Shown: positions 9,440 to 18,536, numbered from the stretch's first letter. The stretch: 64,000 nt of DNA from Oscillatoriophycideae cyanobacterium NC_groundwater_1537_Pr4_S-0.65um_50_18 (GCA_016208305.1 JACQYI010000063.1:1-64000); one strand, 5' to 3'. Program-made: numbers and translations. Notes: generated by a model from the sequence alone, not told the origin.

Positions 9440-10663
9440 TTGACACTACGGGTTGCTGTTGTGGGATCTGGTCCGGCAGGCTCTTCGGCCGCCGAGACTT
9501 TAGCAAAAGCTGGAATTGAAACTTATTTATTCGAGCGCAAGTTAGACAACGCTAAGCCCTGCGGAGGTGCAATTCCCCTTTGCATGGTGAGTGAGTTTGA
9601 ACTGCCACCTGAGATCATCGATCGCCAAGTGCGCAAGATGAAGATGATCTCGCCCTCCAATGTGGAGGTCAACATTGGTGAAACCTTGAAGGACGGTGAG
9701 TACATTGGCATGTGCCGCCGGGAAGTGCTAGATAGTTTTTTGCGGAATCGCGCTGAAAAGCTAGGCGCAAAGCTAATCAATGGCACTGTTCATGGTATTG
9801 ATCTGCCAACTAGCAATACGGGTGCCTATACCCTGCACTATGCCGATCACTCCAATGGAACGCTAGAGGGTACGGCTCAGTCTTTGCAAGTCGATCTGAT
9901 TGTGGGTGCAGATGGGGCAAACTCACGCGTTGCCAAAGCGATCGATGCGGGAGACTATAACTACGCGATCGCTTTCCAAGAGCGCATTCGTCTTCCTGAC
10001 GACAAGATGGAATACTACCAGGATCTAGCTGAGATGTACGTCGGTGACGATGTCTCGACAGATTTTTATGCCTGGGTATTTCCTAAGTATGATCATGTTG
10101 CGGTCGGTACGGGCACGATGAAAGTTCACAAAGCCGACATCAAAAAGCTGCAAGCAGGCATTCGTGCCAGAGCGGCGAAGCGGCTAGAGGGCGGCAAAAT
10201 CATCAAGGTTGAAGCCCACCCCATTCCTGAGCATCCCAGACCCCGCCGAGTCGTCGGGCGCGTGGCGCTGGTGGGCGATGCGGCAGGTTATGTCACCAAG
10301 TCTTCGGGCGAGGGTATTTACTTTGCAGCCAAGTCAGGGCGGATGTGCGCTGAGGCGATCGTAGAGTTCTCCAACAAAGGGCAAACCATTCCGACCGAAG
10401 CCGATCTGAAGGTGTATCTGAAACGGTGGGACAAGAAGTACGGCATTACCTACCGGGTGCTGGATATTCTGCAAACGGTCTTCTATCGCTCAGATGCTAC
10501 CCGTGAAGCCTTCGTGGAGATGTGTGCCGATATTGATGTACAGAAGCTGACTTTTGACAGCTACCTGTACAAAACAGTGGTTCCGGCTAATCCCTTTGTG
10601 CAAATGAAGATCACGGCTAAGACCATTGGCAGCTTGCTTCGGGGCAATGCGCTAGCGCCGTAA
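9440..10663 (+). CDS. chlP: Geranylgeranyl reductase ChlP
   Basis: 407 residues. ChlP reduces three double bonds of geranylgeranyl diphosphate or geranylgeranyl-chlorophyll to the phytyl chain of chlorophyll a and tocopherols, using NADPH and FAD at the thylakoid. The N-terminal Rossmann motif VVGSGPAGSSAAE binds FAD; PCGGAIPLCM and the GDAAGYVTKSSGEGIYFA segment near residue 275 are family signatures. Length matches cyanobacterial ChlP. The TTG start is supported by AGGAGA at 9428-9433 with 6-nt spacing and by the motif position. A strong terminator follows, so the gene is probably monocistronic. Confidence 0.96.
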   Translation: MTLRVAVVGSGPAGSSAAETLAKAGIETYLFERKLDNAKPCGGAIPLCMVSEFELPPEIIDRQVRKMKMISPSNVEVNIGETLKDGEYIGMCRREVLDSFLRNRAEKLGAKLINGTVHGIDLPTSNTGAYTLHYADHSNGTLEGTAQSLQVDLIVGADGANSRVAKAIDAGDYNYAIAFQERIRLPDDKMEYYQDLAEMYVGDDVSTDFYAWVFPKYDHVAVGTGTMKVHKADIKKLQAGIRARAAKRLEGGKIIKVEAHPIPEHPRPRRVVGRVALVGDAAGYVTKSSGEGIYFAAKSGRMCAEAIVEFSNKGQTIPTEADLKVYLKRWDKKYGITYRVLDILQTVFYRSDATREAFVEMCADIDVQKLTFDSYLYKTVVPANPFVQMKITAKTIGSLLRGNALAP

Positions 10664-10691
10664 GTCTTCATACATCACACCAACTTCCTAT

Positions 10692-10729
10692 CGGGTGCAT
10701 TGCGGAAATTCCACAATGCACCCGTTTTT
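10692..10729 (+). terminator. Rho-independent terminator of chlP
   Basis: CGGGTGCATTG (10692-10702) pairs perfectly with CAATGCACCCG (10714-10724), an 11-bp stem with an 11-nt loop, followed by TTTTTA. It lies 30 nt after the chlP stop and rules out a start of the next gene at TTG 10700. Confidence 0.88.
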
Positions 10730-10768
10730 ATGGGAGGTAAGTCTGTTGTACTTATTTACAAAACGCTG

Positions 10769-11446
10769 ATGGAACTCAATGAAGTTGTCCCTTGGGGCAG
10801 AACATTTGCAGAGTATAAGTTGATGTTTGATCTATCTGAAATAGATCTAAAAGCGCGAATTCTCGGCTGCGGTGATGGGCCAGCAAGTTTCAATGCCGAA
10901 ATGACAGAGCTAGGTCATTCAGTTATTTCTGTCGATCCTCTCTATCAATTTTCTGCTGCGCAAATCAAGCAGCGTATTCAAGCAACTTATGACCTTGTCA
11001 TCTCCCAGACTAAGCAAAATGCAGACCGCTATGTTTGGCAGACCTTCCCCGATGCGGATGCTCTCGGCCAAGCCCGTCTATCCACAATGGAAAGGTTTTT
11101 GCTGGATTATGAAGCTGGGAGAGCAGCAGGACGCTATCGATTTCAAGCTTTGCCAAATTTGGAGGGGGTAGAGGGTCAATTTGACTTGTGCGTTTGTTCC
11201 CATCTCCTCTTTCTGTATTCAAAGCAGCTCTCCCTGGACTTTCACCTAGCTTCTATTCGTGAACTTCTACGCGTTGCTCCAAATGTTCGCATCTTCCCTC
11301 TCATTCAACTGGATGGTACGCCATCTGCCTATCTCGATCAGGTGATTGAGGAATTCATCGGCAAAGGGTTTCATGTGCAGATACAAACTGTTGCCTATGA
11401 GTTTCAAAAAGGCGGCAATCAAATGTTGAAAATTACCTCAATGTGA
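10769..11446 (+). CDS. SAM-dependent methyltransferase-like protein
   Basis: 225 residues from ATG 10769 (MELNEVVPWGRTFAEY). ARILGCGDGPASFNAEM followed by HSVISVDPLYQF is a class I methyltransferase glycine-rich motif I and acidic motif II. FDLCVCSHLLFLYS matches the strand-4 region. The C-terminal half is helical and then strand-rich (QIQTVAYEFQKGGNQMLKI). The substrate is unknown. An in-frame ATG at 10730 would add 13 residues but lies immediately after the chlP terminator T-run; ATG 10769 fits the family N-terminus as I recall it. The gene converges on nagA with only 9 bp between stops. Confidence 0.7.
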   Translation: MELNEVVPWGRTFAEYKLMFDLSEIDLKARILGCGDGPASFNAEMTELGHSVISVDPLYQFSAAQIKQRIQATYDLVISQTKQNADRYVWQTFPDADALGQARLSTMERFLLDYEAGRAAGRYRFQALPNLEGVEGQFDLCVCSHLLFLYSKQLSLDFHLASIRELLRVAPNVRIFPLIQLDGTPSAYLDQVIEEFIGKGFHVQIQTVAYEFQKGGNQMLKITSM

Positions 11447-11455
11447 ACCCAAGCT

Positions 11456-12646
11456 CTAGCTCTCTACGGCAAGATATTGCCCTCGATCGACCCTGCCGAC
11501 AATTTGAAAAGCGCGATCGAAAATTGCCAGATTAGCCACATATCCCGACGCAATTTTTCCCAATTCATCCTCCAATCCCAGCAGTTTCGCAGGATAGGTT
11601 GAAGCCATGCGAAGCGCTTCTGCCAGCGGTAAGTCTAGATAATTGACGCAATTGGCGATCGCCTCAATCATGGTCAAGGCAGAACCACCCAACGTGCCAT
11701 CAGCAGATACGCACTTGCCGTCCCGATAAAACACTTCCTGCCCACCGATCACAAAAGATGCCATTTGCGTGCCCACGGGCGGTGTGGCATCTGTCACTAA
11801 AATCAGCTTGTCCTGCTTCAGTTTTTTTGCCAGTCGGATAGAGTCGTAATGCACATGTTGCCCATCGGCAATAATTCCTGCATAGACCTCTTGCCGATTC
11901 AAAACCGCTCCGACGACGCCCGGTTTTCTGCCCTGCCAGGGCGACATAGCGTTAAACAAATGGGTTGCCATCCGCACTCCGGCATCAAAACCCGCGATCG
12001 CCTCCTCATAGCTGGCATCTGTATGACCCGCAGAAACCAAAATGCCTTGCTCTACCAACAGCTTGATCTCTTCTGGAGTCGCGAGTTCAGGCGCGATCGT
12101 CACTAGCCGCACCACCTCTCGACCCGCTGCCGCAATTTTTTCTAGCAAAGCGCGATCAGGCGGGCGAATGTAGTCAGCATTGTGGATGCCTTTGCGCTTG
12201 AGGTTGAGATAAGGGCCTTCGAGATGCAAACCCAAAATGCTATGGGGATGCTGCTGCCGATAGGTTTTGACCACCTCAATTGCCGCCAGCATATCTTGAT
12301 CAGAGGTGGTAATCAGCGTCGGCAAATAGCTGGTCGTGCCGCTGTTCAGATTTGTCTGATGCATAATGTCTAGCGTGGCAGAGGCGATCGCATCGTTAAA
12401 CATCACTCCACCGCAGCCGTTGAGTTGCATATCAATAAATCCGGGGGCAACGCTGCTGCCTTGGAGATTGATCGCGGGGATCTGGGGGTTGAGATCTTGT
12501 CGGGCAACCACCTCTGCAATCCGATCGCCATCAATGATCAGGGCACAGTCGCTCAGCTGGCGATCGCCTGTGTACAGCACGCAATTTGTTAGCGCATATT
12601 TTGCCAGTACGGATTTTGTGAAAGCAGATTCTGTGAAGGCAGACAT
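11456..12646 (-). CDS. nagA: N-acetylglucosamine-6-phosphate deacetylase
   Basis: 396 residues of the amidohydrolase superfamily; it removes acetate from GlcNAc-6-P in amino-sugar and peptidoglycan recycling. HLEGPYLN carries the metal-binding Glu143, AGHTDAS His208, THLFNAMSP His229 and LILVTDATPP the catalytic Asp286. The N-terminus contains a small internal repeat (SAFTESAFTKS), so the true start may be a few codons further in. No nagB or PTS genes are adjacent. It is divergent from cpdA across 81 bp, which must hold both promoters. Confidence 0.92.
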   Translation of the reverse strand: MSAFTESAFTKSVLAKYALTNCVLYTGDRQLSDCALIIDGDRIAEVVARQDLNPQIPAINLQGSSVAPGFIDMQLNGCGGVMFNDAIASATLDIMHQTNLNSGTTSYLPTLITTSDQDMLAAIEVVKTYRQQHPHSILGLHLEGPYLNLKRKGIHNADYIRPPDRALLEKIAAAGREVVRLVTIAPELATPEEIKLLVEQGILVSAGHTDASYEEAIAGFDAGVRMATHLFNAMSPWQGRKPGVVGAVLNRQEVYAGIIADGQHVHYDSIRLAKKLKQDKLILVTDATPPVGTQMASFVIGGQEVFYRDGKCVSADGTLGGSALTMIEAIANCVNYLDLPLAEALRMASTYPAKLLGLEDELGKIASGYVANLAIFDRAFQIVGRVDRGQYLAVES

Positions 12647-12727
12647 TGGGAAACCCCATATTTTTTGGACAAGTCTATTGCTATGATTCAGCCATCGGCA
12701 ACCCCAATCTAAGCTCGACCGATCGCC

Positions 12728-13504
12728 ATGACTCTATCTTCTCCGTTAGTCGTCGCTCAATTGACCGATACTCACCTGTTTGCAGATGCCGATCAAACCC
12801 TGAAAGGATATTCTACGGTTCGTTCTTTTCAGGCCGTAGTAGATTCGTTAGAACAGCTTCAACCTCAGCCTGATCTGCTTCTGCTAACGGGTGATCTCTC
12901 TCAAGATGAGACGATCGCTTCCTACCATCAGCTTCGCAGCCGCATCATGCCGCTGGGCATTCCTGCTTACTGGATTCCGGGCAATCACGACCAGTCACCC
13001 GCAGATATGGCACAGATGCTCTCTGACGCACCCCTATCGCCTCAGAAGTCTTTTCAGGCGGGCGGCTGGCAGTTTATCTTGCTCAACTCAATGCTGCATC
13101 AGCAGGTGCATGGAGCGCTGTCAGATGAGGCGTTGCAGCAGCTAGATCAGCAGTTACAGGCCACCCATCTACCTACGTTAGTGGCGCTGCACCATCCGCC
13201 GCTGGCAATCGCCTCTGCCTGGATGGATGCGATCGGGCTACAGAATCGAGAGGCGCTCTTTGCCGTGATCGATCGCCATCCTCAAGTCAAGCTGGTGGTT
13301 TTTGGCCATATTCACCAAGAGTTTGATCGCGTGCGGCAGGGCGTGCGCTATTTGGGTGCGCCCTCTACCTGTATGCAGTTTTCGCCCAATGTAGAGGAGT
13401 TCACCCTCGACACTGAGCGGTCACCCGGATTTCGGTTGCTGAGCCTCTACCCAGATGGCCAGTTTGAGACCAGGGTGCAGCGAATCGCAGCACAGAAATT
13501 TTAG
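12728..13504 (+). CDS. cpdA: Metallophosphoesterase, CpdA-type cAMP phosphodiesterase
   Basis: 258 residues of the calcineurin-like fold. The metal ligands are all present: QLTDTHLF (Asp14, His16), LLTGDLSQD (Asp56), PGNHDQ (Asn86, His87), ALHHPPL and the FGHIHQEF pair near the C-terminus. These match class III cyclic nucleotide phosphodiesterases of the CpdA/YfcE group; 3',5'-cAMP is the likely substrate, though other phosphodiesters are possible. It is cytosolic with no signal peptide. The stop is 20 nt from the start of the sugar permease, suggesting co-transcription. Confidence 0.85.
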   Translation: MTLSSPLVVAQLTDTHLFADADQTLKGYSTVRSFQAVVDSLEQLQPQPDLLLLTGDLSQDETIASYHQLRSRIMPLGIPAYWIPGNHDQSPADMAQMLSDAPLSPQKSFQAGGWQFILLNSMLHQQVHGALSDEALQQLDQQLQATHLPTLVALHHPPLAIASAWMDAIGLQNREALFAVIDRHPQVKLVVFGHIHQEFDRVRQGVRYLGAPSTCMQFSPNVEEFTLDTERSPGFRLLSLYPDGQFETRVQRIAAQKF

Positions 13505-13523
13505 GCGGCAGCTAAAGCAAATT

Positions 13524-14390
13524 ATGAAAAACAGCACCTCCCTCAAGCCTCTCACAAACCCCAAGCTTCAAGCCTTCTGGAATACCCTGGGCACCTATCT
13601 ACTGCTGGGAGCGATCGCTTTTGCCATGCTTTTGCCTTTGCTCTGGCTGGTCAGCACTGCATTCAAATCTCCCACAGAAGATATCTTTCAATTTCCGCCA
13701 CAGTTGATTCCGCAGCAGCCAACGTTAGAAAACTTCGTCAAGGTGTGGCAGACCAATCCCTTTGGGCAATATTTACTGAATAGCGTGGTGGTGGCAGGGC
13801 TAACGGTTGGATTAAATTTGCTGTTTTGCTCTCTGGCGGCCTATCCCTTAGCGCGATTGGAGTTTCGCGGGCGTGAGGTCATTTTTTCCCTGATCGTTTC
13901 AACGATTCTGATCCCCTTTCAAATTGTCATGATTCCGCTCTATATCCTCACCGTGCAGTTGGGATTGAGAAACAGCTATCTGGGCCTGATTTTTCCGGCG
14001 ATCGCCTCGGCTTTTGGCATTTTTCTCCTGCGTCAGGCGTTTCAAAGCGTGCCCAAAGATTTAGAAGAGGCAGCTCGTATGGATGGCTGCTCAGAGCTAG
14101 GCATCTGGTGGTTTGTGATGCTGCCTTCTATCCGTCCGGCGCTGGTGACTTTAGCCATCTTTGTGTTCATTGGCTCTTGGAGCGATTTCCTCTGGCCTCT
14201 GATTATTCTAGATAAGCCAGAATATTACACGCTGCCTTTGGGCGTGGCAAAGCTGGCGGGCGCATTTTCTTTAGACTGGAGGCTGATTGCGGCGGGTTCT
14301 GTAATTTCGATCGCTCCTATTCTGTTGTTCTTCCTAGTCATGCAGCGCTATATTGTGCCCACTGAAGCGGGGAGTGGGGTCAAGGGTTAG
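13524..14390 (+). CDS. Carbohydrate ABC transporter permease (MalG/UgpE type)
   Basis: 288 residues with six predicted membrane helices. The permease-ATPase coupling EAA loop is clear at DLEEAARMDGCSELGIWW, followed by a conserved LP. It matches the second permease (MalG/AraQ/UgpE) of CUT1 sugar importers. I chose ATG 13524 rather than an upstream in-frame ATG that would overlap cpdA. No binding protein, partner MalF permease or ATPase is encoded nearby, so it must assemble with subunits from elsewhere, as is common for cyanobacterial glucosylglycerol/trehalose-type importers. The substrate cannot be read from sequence. Confidence 0.9.
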   Translation: MKNSTSLKPLTNPKLQAFWNTLGTYLLLGAIAFAMLLPLLWLVSTAFKSPTEDIFQFPPQLIPQQPTLENFVKVWQTNPFGQYLLNSVVVAGLTVGLNLLFCSLAAYPLARLEFRGREVIFSLIVSTILIPFQIVMIPLYILTVQLGLRNSYLGLIFPAIASAFGIFLLRQAFQSVPKDLEEAARMDGCSELGIWWFVMLPSIRPALVTLAIFVFIGSWSDFLWPLIILDKPEYYTLPLGVAKLAGAFSLDWRLIAAGSVISIAPILLFFLVMQRYIVPTEAGSGVKG

Positions 14391-14457
14391 CGATCGCTAC
14401 TGAAATCTAATCAGAATTCTGCCCCAGCCTCAATGGGTGGAACGATAGAATAAAAAA

Positions 14458-14721
14458 ATGAAGATATTACTGATTGGGTTTCTAAAAGGATATCAACTGC
14501 TGATTTCGCCACTGCTTTTGCACACCTGTCGATACTACCCTAGCTGCTCTCAGTATGGGCTAGAGGCGATCGAGCGGTTTGGGGCATGGCGTGGCGGTGG
14601 CATGGCGCTGCGGCGACTTCTACGCTGCCATCCTTTTCACCCAGGCGGCTACGATCCGGTGCCGCCACTGCAAGACTGTAGCTGCGCATCGGCTCAACAG
14701 TCCAACGCGCCTGAGCCATAG
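14458..14721 (+). CDS. yidD: YidD membrane protein insertion factor
   Basis: 87 residues. The family motif [19 protein letters not shown] near residues 24-42, [19 protein letters not shown] and a hydrophobic start that could be amphipathic mark YidD, which assists YidC in membrane protein insertion. In many bacteria it lies by rnpA-yidC; here it stands alone after the permease. The C-terminal tail ([14 protein letters not shown]) is species-specific. It converges on the FHA gene. Confidence 0.93.
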   Translation: MKILLIGFLKGYQLLISPLLLHTCRYYPSCSQYGLEAIERFGAWRGGGMALRRLLRCHPFHPGGYDPVPPLQDCSCASAQQSNAPEP

Positions 14722-14746
14722 CAGCTTTAGCTAGCCAGAAACTATA

Positions 14747-15295
14747 TTAATCGTCATCTGTATCTTCTTCATCGGCCAATACAGCATCATTGGCAAGCAC
14801 AGACTCAGACGTCACCTTTTGAGTCGTCTGTTCTACGGTCTTATCATTTCGCTTAGGACGAGAGGCAGCCGTATCATCTTCAGGATCACCCGTCATATTG
14901 GGGCTAATCAGCGTAATGTCATACTCATCAGGTGGAATGGTGGTAATGGCATCCCGTTTCAACAGGTAGTAGATTGCCTGCACTTGCGGGCCAAAAATCA
15001 CCTGATCCTGATCGCGCAAATCATGCGCTTGCAGCTTGCGACCATTAATCAATAAACCATTGGCGCTAGGCTTGCCTTTCAAATTGCCGTCTACAATTCG
15101 GTAATAGTAGGTGCCGTCCTCATTGGGGAGTTGCACAAGCGTGGCATGTCGTCGCGAGACAAACTGAGAAATCAATCGAATGTCACATTTTGGATCTCTG
15201 CCGATGGAGTAAACCGGACTATCAAGGGTGTACTCTCGCCGTCCCTTATCGTCTTCAATGATCAGCAGGTGGCTTTGGTGAGGTGCGGAAGTCAT
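14747..15295 (-). CDS. FHA domain-containing protein
   Basis: 182 residues. The N-terminal forkhead-associated domain (about 10-110) is defined by YSIGRDPKCDIRL, the phosphothreonine-contacting SQFVSRRHATL, and NGLLINGRKLQAHDL. FHA domains bind phosphothreonine peptides made by Ser/Thr kinases. The rest (about 125-182) is acidic and disordered, ending in DEEDTDDD. It is cytosolic and may read out a Ser/Thr kinase such as the one at the left of the window, but that link is only inferred. Confidence 0.88.
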   Translation of the reverse strand: MTSAPHQSHLLIIEDDKGRREYTLDSPVYSIGRDPKCDIRLISQFVSRRHATLVQLPNEDGTYYYRIVDGNLKGKPSANGLLINGRKLQAHDLRDQDQVIFGPQVQAIYYLLKRDAITTIPPDEYDITLISPNMTGDPEDDTAASRPKRNDKTVEQTTQKVTSESVLANDAVLADEEDTDDD

Positions 15296-16038
15296 CAGAT
15301 AAGCTTTAAAAATGCGACTACAAACAGCCAGAGCTTGGATTAAAAGTTTGGGCTAAGCCACGATCTATCAACCTTAGACAAAAGTTCAATCAAGTGCTTC
15401 GACCTATCCTAGCGCTCAATATCCCTCTTTCTACAAGAACTGACAAGTTGTAAAACGTTGCAGAGTCAAGAAAGAGCATAAAGCGAAGAGCTAGAGAGAC
15501 ATCTGATACAGGTATCTATAGGCTGCATGTAAGCTTGCATGTATTGAATTTCAGACAGGTTTTCAATCCACATGCAATTTCAATCCACATGCAATATTGT
15601 GCTTTAAAATCTGTCGCTTACTTTATTGAAAAGGTGTGCACTGTTGCCGATGTCAAAAAGTAAACAGTCAGCCTGCGAGTTTGACATATTTGCTCGATAG
15701 AGTTTTATTCAATACAGTCTTGCATTTTGGCGATCGCATTTTTGCCTGAGGATTTCCTTAGTTTAAACGGTCTTGCCAGCAAGTTAATCAGATCAAAGCC
15801 CAAATTTACCGTTCATCTCGCGAAAGGCGTATGTAGCGTTCCTTTCGCAGTACAAGCCGATTAGGATTGCCAACTGAATAAACCCAAGATTTTTCAAAAA
15901 ACCTTTTAGGCTAATTTATTCACATCCTTATTTATTCACGATCCTCAAAGGCAGAAGGCTTGGTTTCACACCCAGTCTACTTTCATCCCTGCGTTTGCTT
16001 CCATAGCAGATGACTTAGAATATAATGCAATTCTGAAG
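15296..16038. other. Intergenic region between FHA gene and tRNA
   Basis: No protein gene is supported. Two features stand out: a 16-bp direct repeat TTCAATCCACATGCAA at 15563-15595, and a hairpin GCGAAAGG-13 nt-CCTTTCGC around 15820-15848. A small RNA is possible in this 740-bp stretch, but I recognise none. Confidence 0.4.
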
Positions 16039-16111
16039 TCCAGGGTGCAGGAGTTGAACCCGCCTAACGCGAATTATGAGTTCGCTGCCTAAACCGCTCG
16101 GCCAACCCTGG
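16039..16111 (-). tRNA. tRNA with CAU anticodon, most likely tRNA-Ile2
   Basis: The minus strand folds into a full cloverleaf: acceptor CCAGGGT/ACCCTGG with A73, D-arm GCCG...GGC, anticodon stem GCGAA/TTCGC with loop CTCATAA (anticodon CAT), a 5-nt variable loop and T-arm GCGGG-TTCAACT-CCTGC. CCA is not encoded. The overall pattern (TGGCCGAGCGGTTTAGGC) resembles chloroplast trnI-CAU rather than elongator or initiator tRNA-Met, so the anticodon C is probably converted to lysidine by TilS to read AUA. The C1-G72 pair is notable because tRNA-Ile usually has G1-C72. Elongator Met is the alternative. Confidence 0.88.
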
Positions 16112-16168
16112 ATATGATTCCGACGAATAGGCTTTTATTGTATCCTGACGCAGCAAAGATGTGCAGCT

Positions 16169-16432
16169 ATGAGACTCAATTCGACCGTGGTTTTGACCTT
16201 AATTTTATTGTTTCTTATGGTTAGTGCAGGCGTCTCTAGTGCCACCTGGGGTTACAACCTGGGGCGCGAGGCTCTTAAGGGAATCACTCAGCCCGACGCC
16301 CGCCCTGTGAATAACCTCACCGATGCTCAGGGAAAACCCGTCCGTCGAGACAGTGTTACTTTTCTCAAAGAAGAAAATATTCTTAAAGACGTGAAAGCCC
16401 GCATGGATGGGGGTGAAAAGCCTGCTCCCTAG
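16169..16432 (+). CDS. Conserved membrane-anchored hypothetical protein
   Basis: 87 residues. An N-terminal hydrophobic segment (VVLTLILLFLMVSAGVSSA, about 6-24) is a membrane anchor or uncleaved signal, followed by GYNLGREALKGITQPDARP and a charged tail with FLKEENILKDVKARMDGG. The GREALKGI-Q-P-ARP motif recurs in cyanobacterial proteins of unknown function. It probably sits in the cytoplasmic or thylakoid membrane with a soluble C-terminus. Start ATG 16169 gives the anchor at the expected position. Confidence 0.75.
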   Translation: MRLNSTVVLTLILLFLMVSAGVSSATWGYNLGREALKGITQPDARPVNNLTDAQGKPVRRDSVTFLKEENILKDVKARMDGGEKPAP

Positions 16433-16515
16433 TTTCGGCTGCTAGTTCTGTTAGGTGAACTTGCAGAATAATGGATGACAGTCCATGCCGTTTTTGACTC
16501 ACTTTCTTACTGCGG

Positions 16516-18078
16516 ATGATTCCCTTTGCTTTCGGTGCTCTGACAACCAACATGCTGCCTTTACTGAATGGATCAGATGTTTTTCTGCGGCTGCTGGCTG
16601 TTTTCTTGCTGATTGCAATCAACGCTTTTTTTGTGACGGCTGAGTTTTCAATTGTTTCGGTACGGCGATCGCGCATTAACCAACTGGTTTCTGCTGGAGA
16701 TGCCCAAGCTAAAACGGTTCAAGGTCTACAAAGAGGACTCGATCGCCTGCTTTCTACGACTCAGTTGGGCATTACTCTCTCTAGTCTGGCGCTCGGCTGG
16801 ATTGGCGAAAGCACAATGGCAATTTTACTGGCGGTGCTATTTAGTAAGCTGCCGCTACCCACGACGACCCGCGACTTCTTGTCTCACTCCTTTGCGATTC
16901 CTGCCGCTTTTATCTTGATTGCCTATCTGCAAATCGTGCTGGGAGAGCTGTGCCCTAAAGCAATGGCGCTGATGTTTCCCGAACAGTTAGCTCGGTTTTT
17001 GGGCGCACCCAGTCTGGCGATCGCCCGTCTGTTTAATCCCTTTATCTGGATACTCAATCAATCGACGCGCTGGCTATTGCAGTTATTTGGAGTGCCCTAT
17101 GCCGGACAGGGCTGGTATAACCGAGTCACACCTGAGGAATTGCAGCTCATCATTGCCACTTCTACAGAATCGCCCGGTCTAGAGGAAGAAAGGCGAGAGC
17201 TGCTAACCAATGTATTTGAGTTTGCGGAAGTATCAGCTGGGGAAGTCATGGTGCCCCGTACCAGTCTGCTGGCAGTTCCTAGCGATGCTACTTTAGAGAG
17301 TCTACTCACTGAGGTGGCAAATTCAGGGCATTCGCGTTATCCAGTCATGGGGGAATCGCTGGATGATATTTTGGGTATTATTCACTTCAAAGAGCTGGCA
17401 GAACCCTTGGTACGCCAAGGGCTAAAGCCGGAAGATTCGATTCAACCCTGGATTCGGCCAGCGCAGTTTGTATCAGAAAATATGCCCTTGAATGAGCTGC
17501 TGCCGTTGATGCGGCGATCGGGTCAGACGATGGTTATTGTCGTCGATGAGTTTGGGGGGACAGCTGGGTTGGTGACGCTGCAAGATTTGGCCGCTGAAAT
17601 TATTGGTGAAACCAGTGAGTTAGAAAGCCAAGAAGAGCCAGCGCTCCAAATCATTGACGATCGGACGTTTTTGGTACAGGCTCAAACTGATTTAGAAGAG
17701 GTGAATGAGCTACTCAACCTTGATTTGCCTTTGGCTGAAGATTACCAGACCTTAGGAGGGCTGATAATTTTTCTGATGCAGAAGATTCCTACCCAAGGCG
17801 AGACTCTGCACTATCGCGAGTACGAAATGACGGTAGAGTCTGCAGAAGGCCCTCGGTTAGAAAGAATTTTGATTCAGCGGGTAGAAGAGACGATCGCAGA
17901 TGACGACTTTTTGAGCCGCGATGATTTTACCAATGGCGCGGAGAACTCAGATTCAGATTCAAATCGTCCCAGCCCAGATCCCATTCCCGATCCGTGGGAC
18001 TTGTCAGATATTGATGAAGATTTGCTTCCCGAAGAGGCAAGAGAAACAGCTGAGAAATTGGGTAGAGAGCGCTCATGA
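16516..18078 (+). CDS. CNNM/CorC-family transporter (DUF21-CBS-CorC_HlyC)
   Basis: 520 residues, annotated elsewhere as hemolysin-family protein. The N-terminal DUF21 membrane domain (about 12-205, with FLLIAINAFFVTAEFSIVS) is followed by a CBS pair (about 225-345; EVMVPRTSLLAVP and MVIVVDEFGGTAGLVTLQDL) and a CorC_HlyC domain (about 370-455). Family members move or control Mg2+ and related ions at the plasma membrane. The C-terminus is acidic (DPIPDPWDLSDIDEDLL). ATG 16516 gives a slightly extended N-terminus; ATG 16549 is the alternative. It overlaps the EVE gene by 4 nt (ATGA), so the two are translationally coupled. Confidence 0.9.
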   Translation: MIPFAFGALTTNMLPLLNGSDVFLRLLAVFLLIAINAFFVTAEFSIVSVRRSRINQLVSAGDAQAKTVQGLQRGLDRLLSTTQLGITLSSLALGWIGESTMAILLAVLFSKLPLPTTTRDFLSHSFAIPAAFILIAYLQIVLGELCPKAMALMFPEQLARFLGAPSLAIARLFNPFIWILNQSTRWLLQLFGVPYAGQGWYNRVTPEELQLIIATSTESPGLEEERRELLTNVFEFAEVSAGEVMVPRTSLLAVPSDATLESLLTEVANSGHSRYPVMGESLDDILGIIHFKELAEPLVRQGLKPEDSIQPWIRPAQFVSENMPLNELLPLMRRSGQTMVIVVDEFGGTAGLVTLQDLAAEIIGETSELESQEEPALQIIDDRTFLVQAQTDLEEVNELLNLDLPLAEDYQTLGGLIIFLMQKIPTQGETLHYREYEMTVESAEGPRLERILIQRVEETIADDDFLSRDDFTNGAENSDSDSNRPSPDPIPDPWDLSDIDEDLLPEEARETAEKLGRERS

Positions 18079-18536
18079 ATTACTGGTTAATGAAATCTGA
18101 ACCCGATGTCTATGGCATTGCCGATTTGGCGCGAGATCAACAAACCCTTTGGGATGGGGTGCGTAACTATCAGGCGCGTAATTTTCTCCGCGAGATGCAG
18201 CCTGGCGATCAGGTCTTCTTTTATCACTCCAATACTGAACCGCCTGGAATTGCCGGGTTGATGCAGGTGGCGGAGTCAGGGGTCATTGATCCAACGCAGT
18301 TCGACCCTGACAGCAAATATTTTGACCCCAAATCGCAGCTCGAACAGCCTCGCTGGCAGACCGTGACGGTTCAATTTGTTCAGGTATTTCCCACCTTGAT
18401 CTCATTAGAGCAACTGCGGCAAATGTTTACGCCTGAGCAGCTTTGGGTCGTGCGGCAAGGCAATCGTCTATCGGTTCTGCCTGTAGAACGCGCGATCGCT
18501 GAAAAAATTATAGAAATGGCTAACAGCTCCCCTTAG
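18075..18536 (+). CDS. EVE domain protein
   Basis: 153 residues, essentially one EVE domain (PUA-like fold): NYWLMKSEPDVYGIADL at the N-terminus, VRNYQARNFLREMQPGD, then VFFYHSNTEPPGIAG. Known EVE proteins bind modified bases in DNA or RNA (thymocyte nuclear protein 1, McrB-fused EVE domains). A ligand cannot be deduced. The start overlaps the stop of the CorC-like gene, indicating one transcript; the functional link between a CBS transporter and an EVE reader is not obvious. Confidence 0.9.
   Translation: MNYWLMKSEPDVYGIADLARDQQTLWDGVRNYQARNFLREMQPGDQVFFYHSNTEPPGIAGLMQVAESGVIDPTQFDPDSKYFDPKSQLEQPRWQTVTVQFVQVFPTLISLEQLRQMFTPEQLWVVRQGNRLSVLPVERAIAEKIIEMANSSP

Noticed and set aside
15563-15595. 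CRISPR-like direct repeat TTCAATCCACATGCAA x2
   Set aside because: Only two adjacent copies with no spacers of uniform length and no cas genes nearby.
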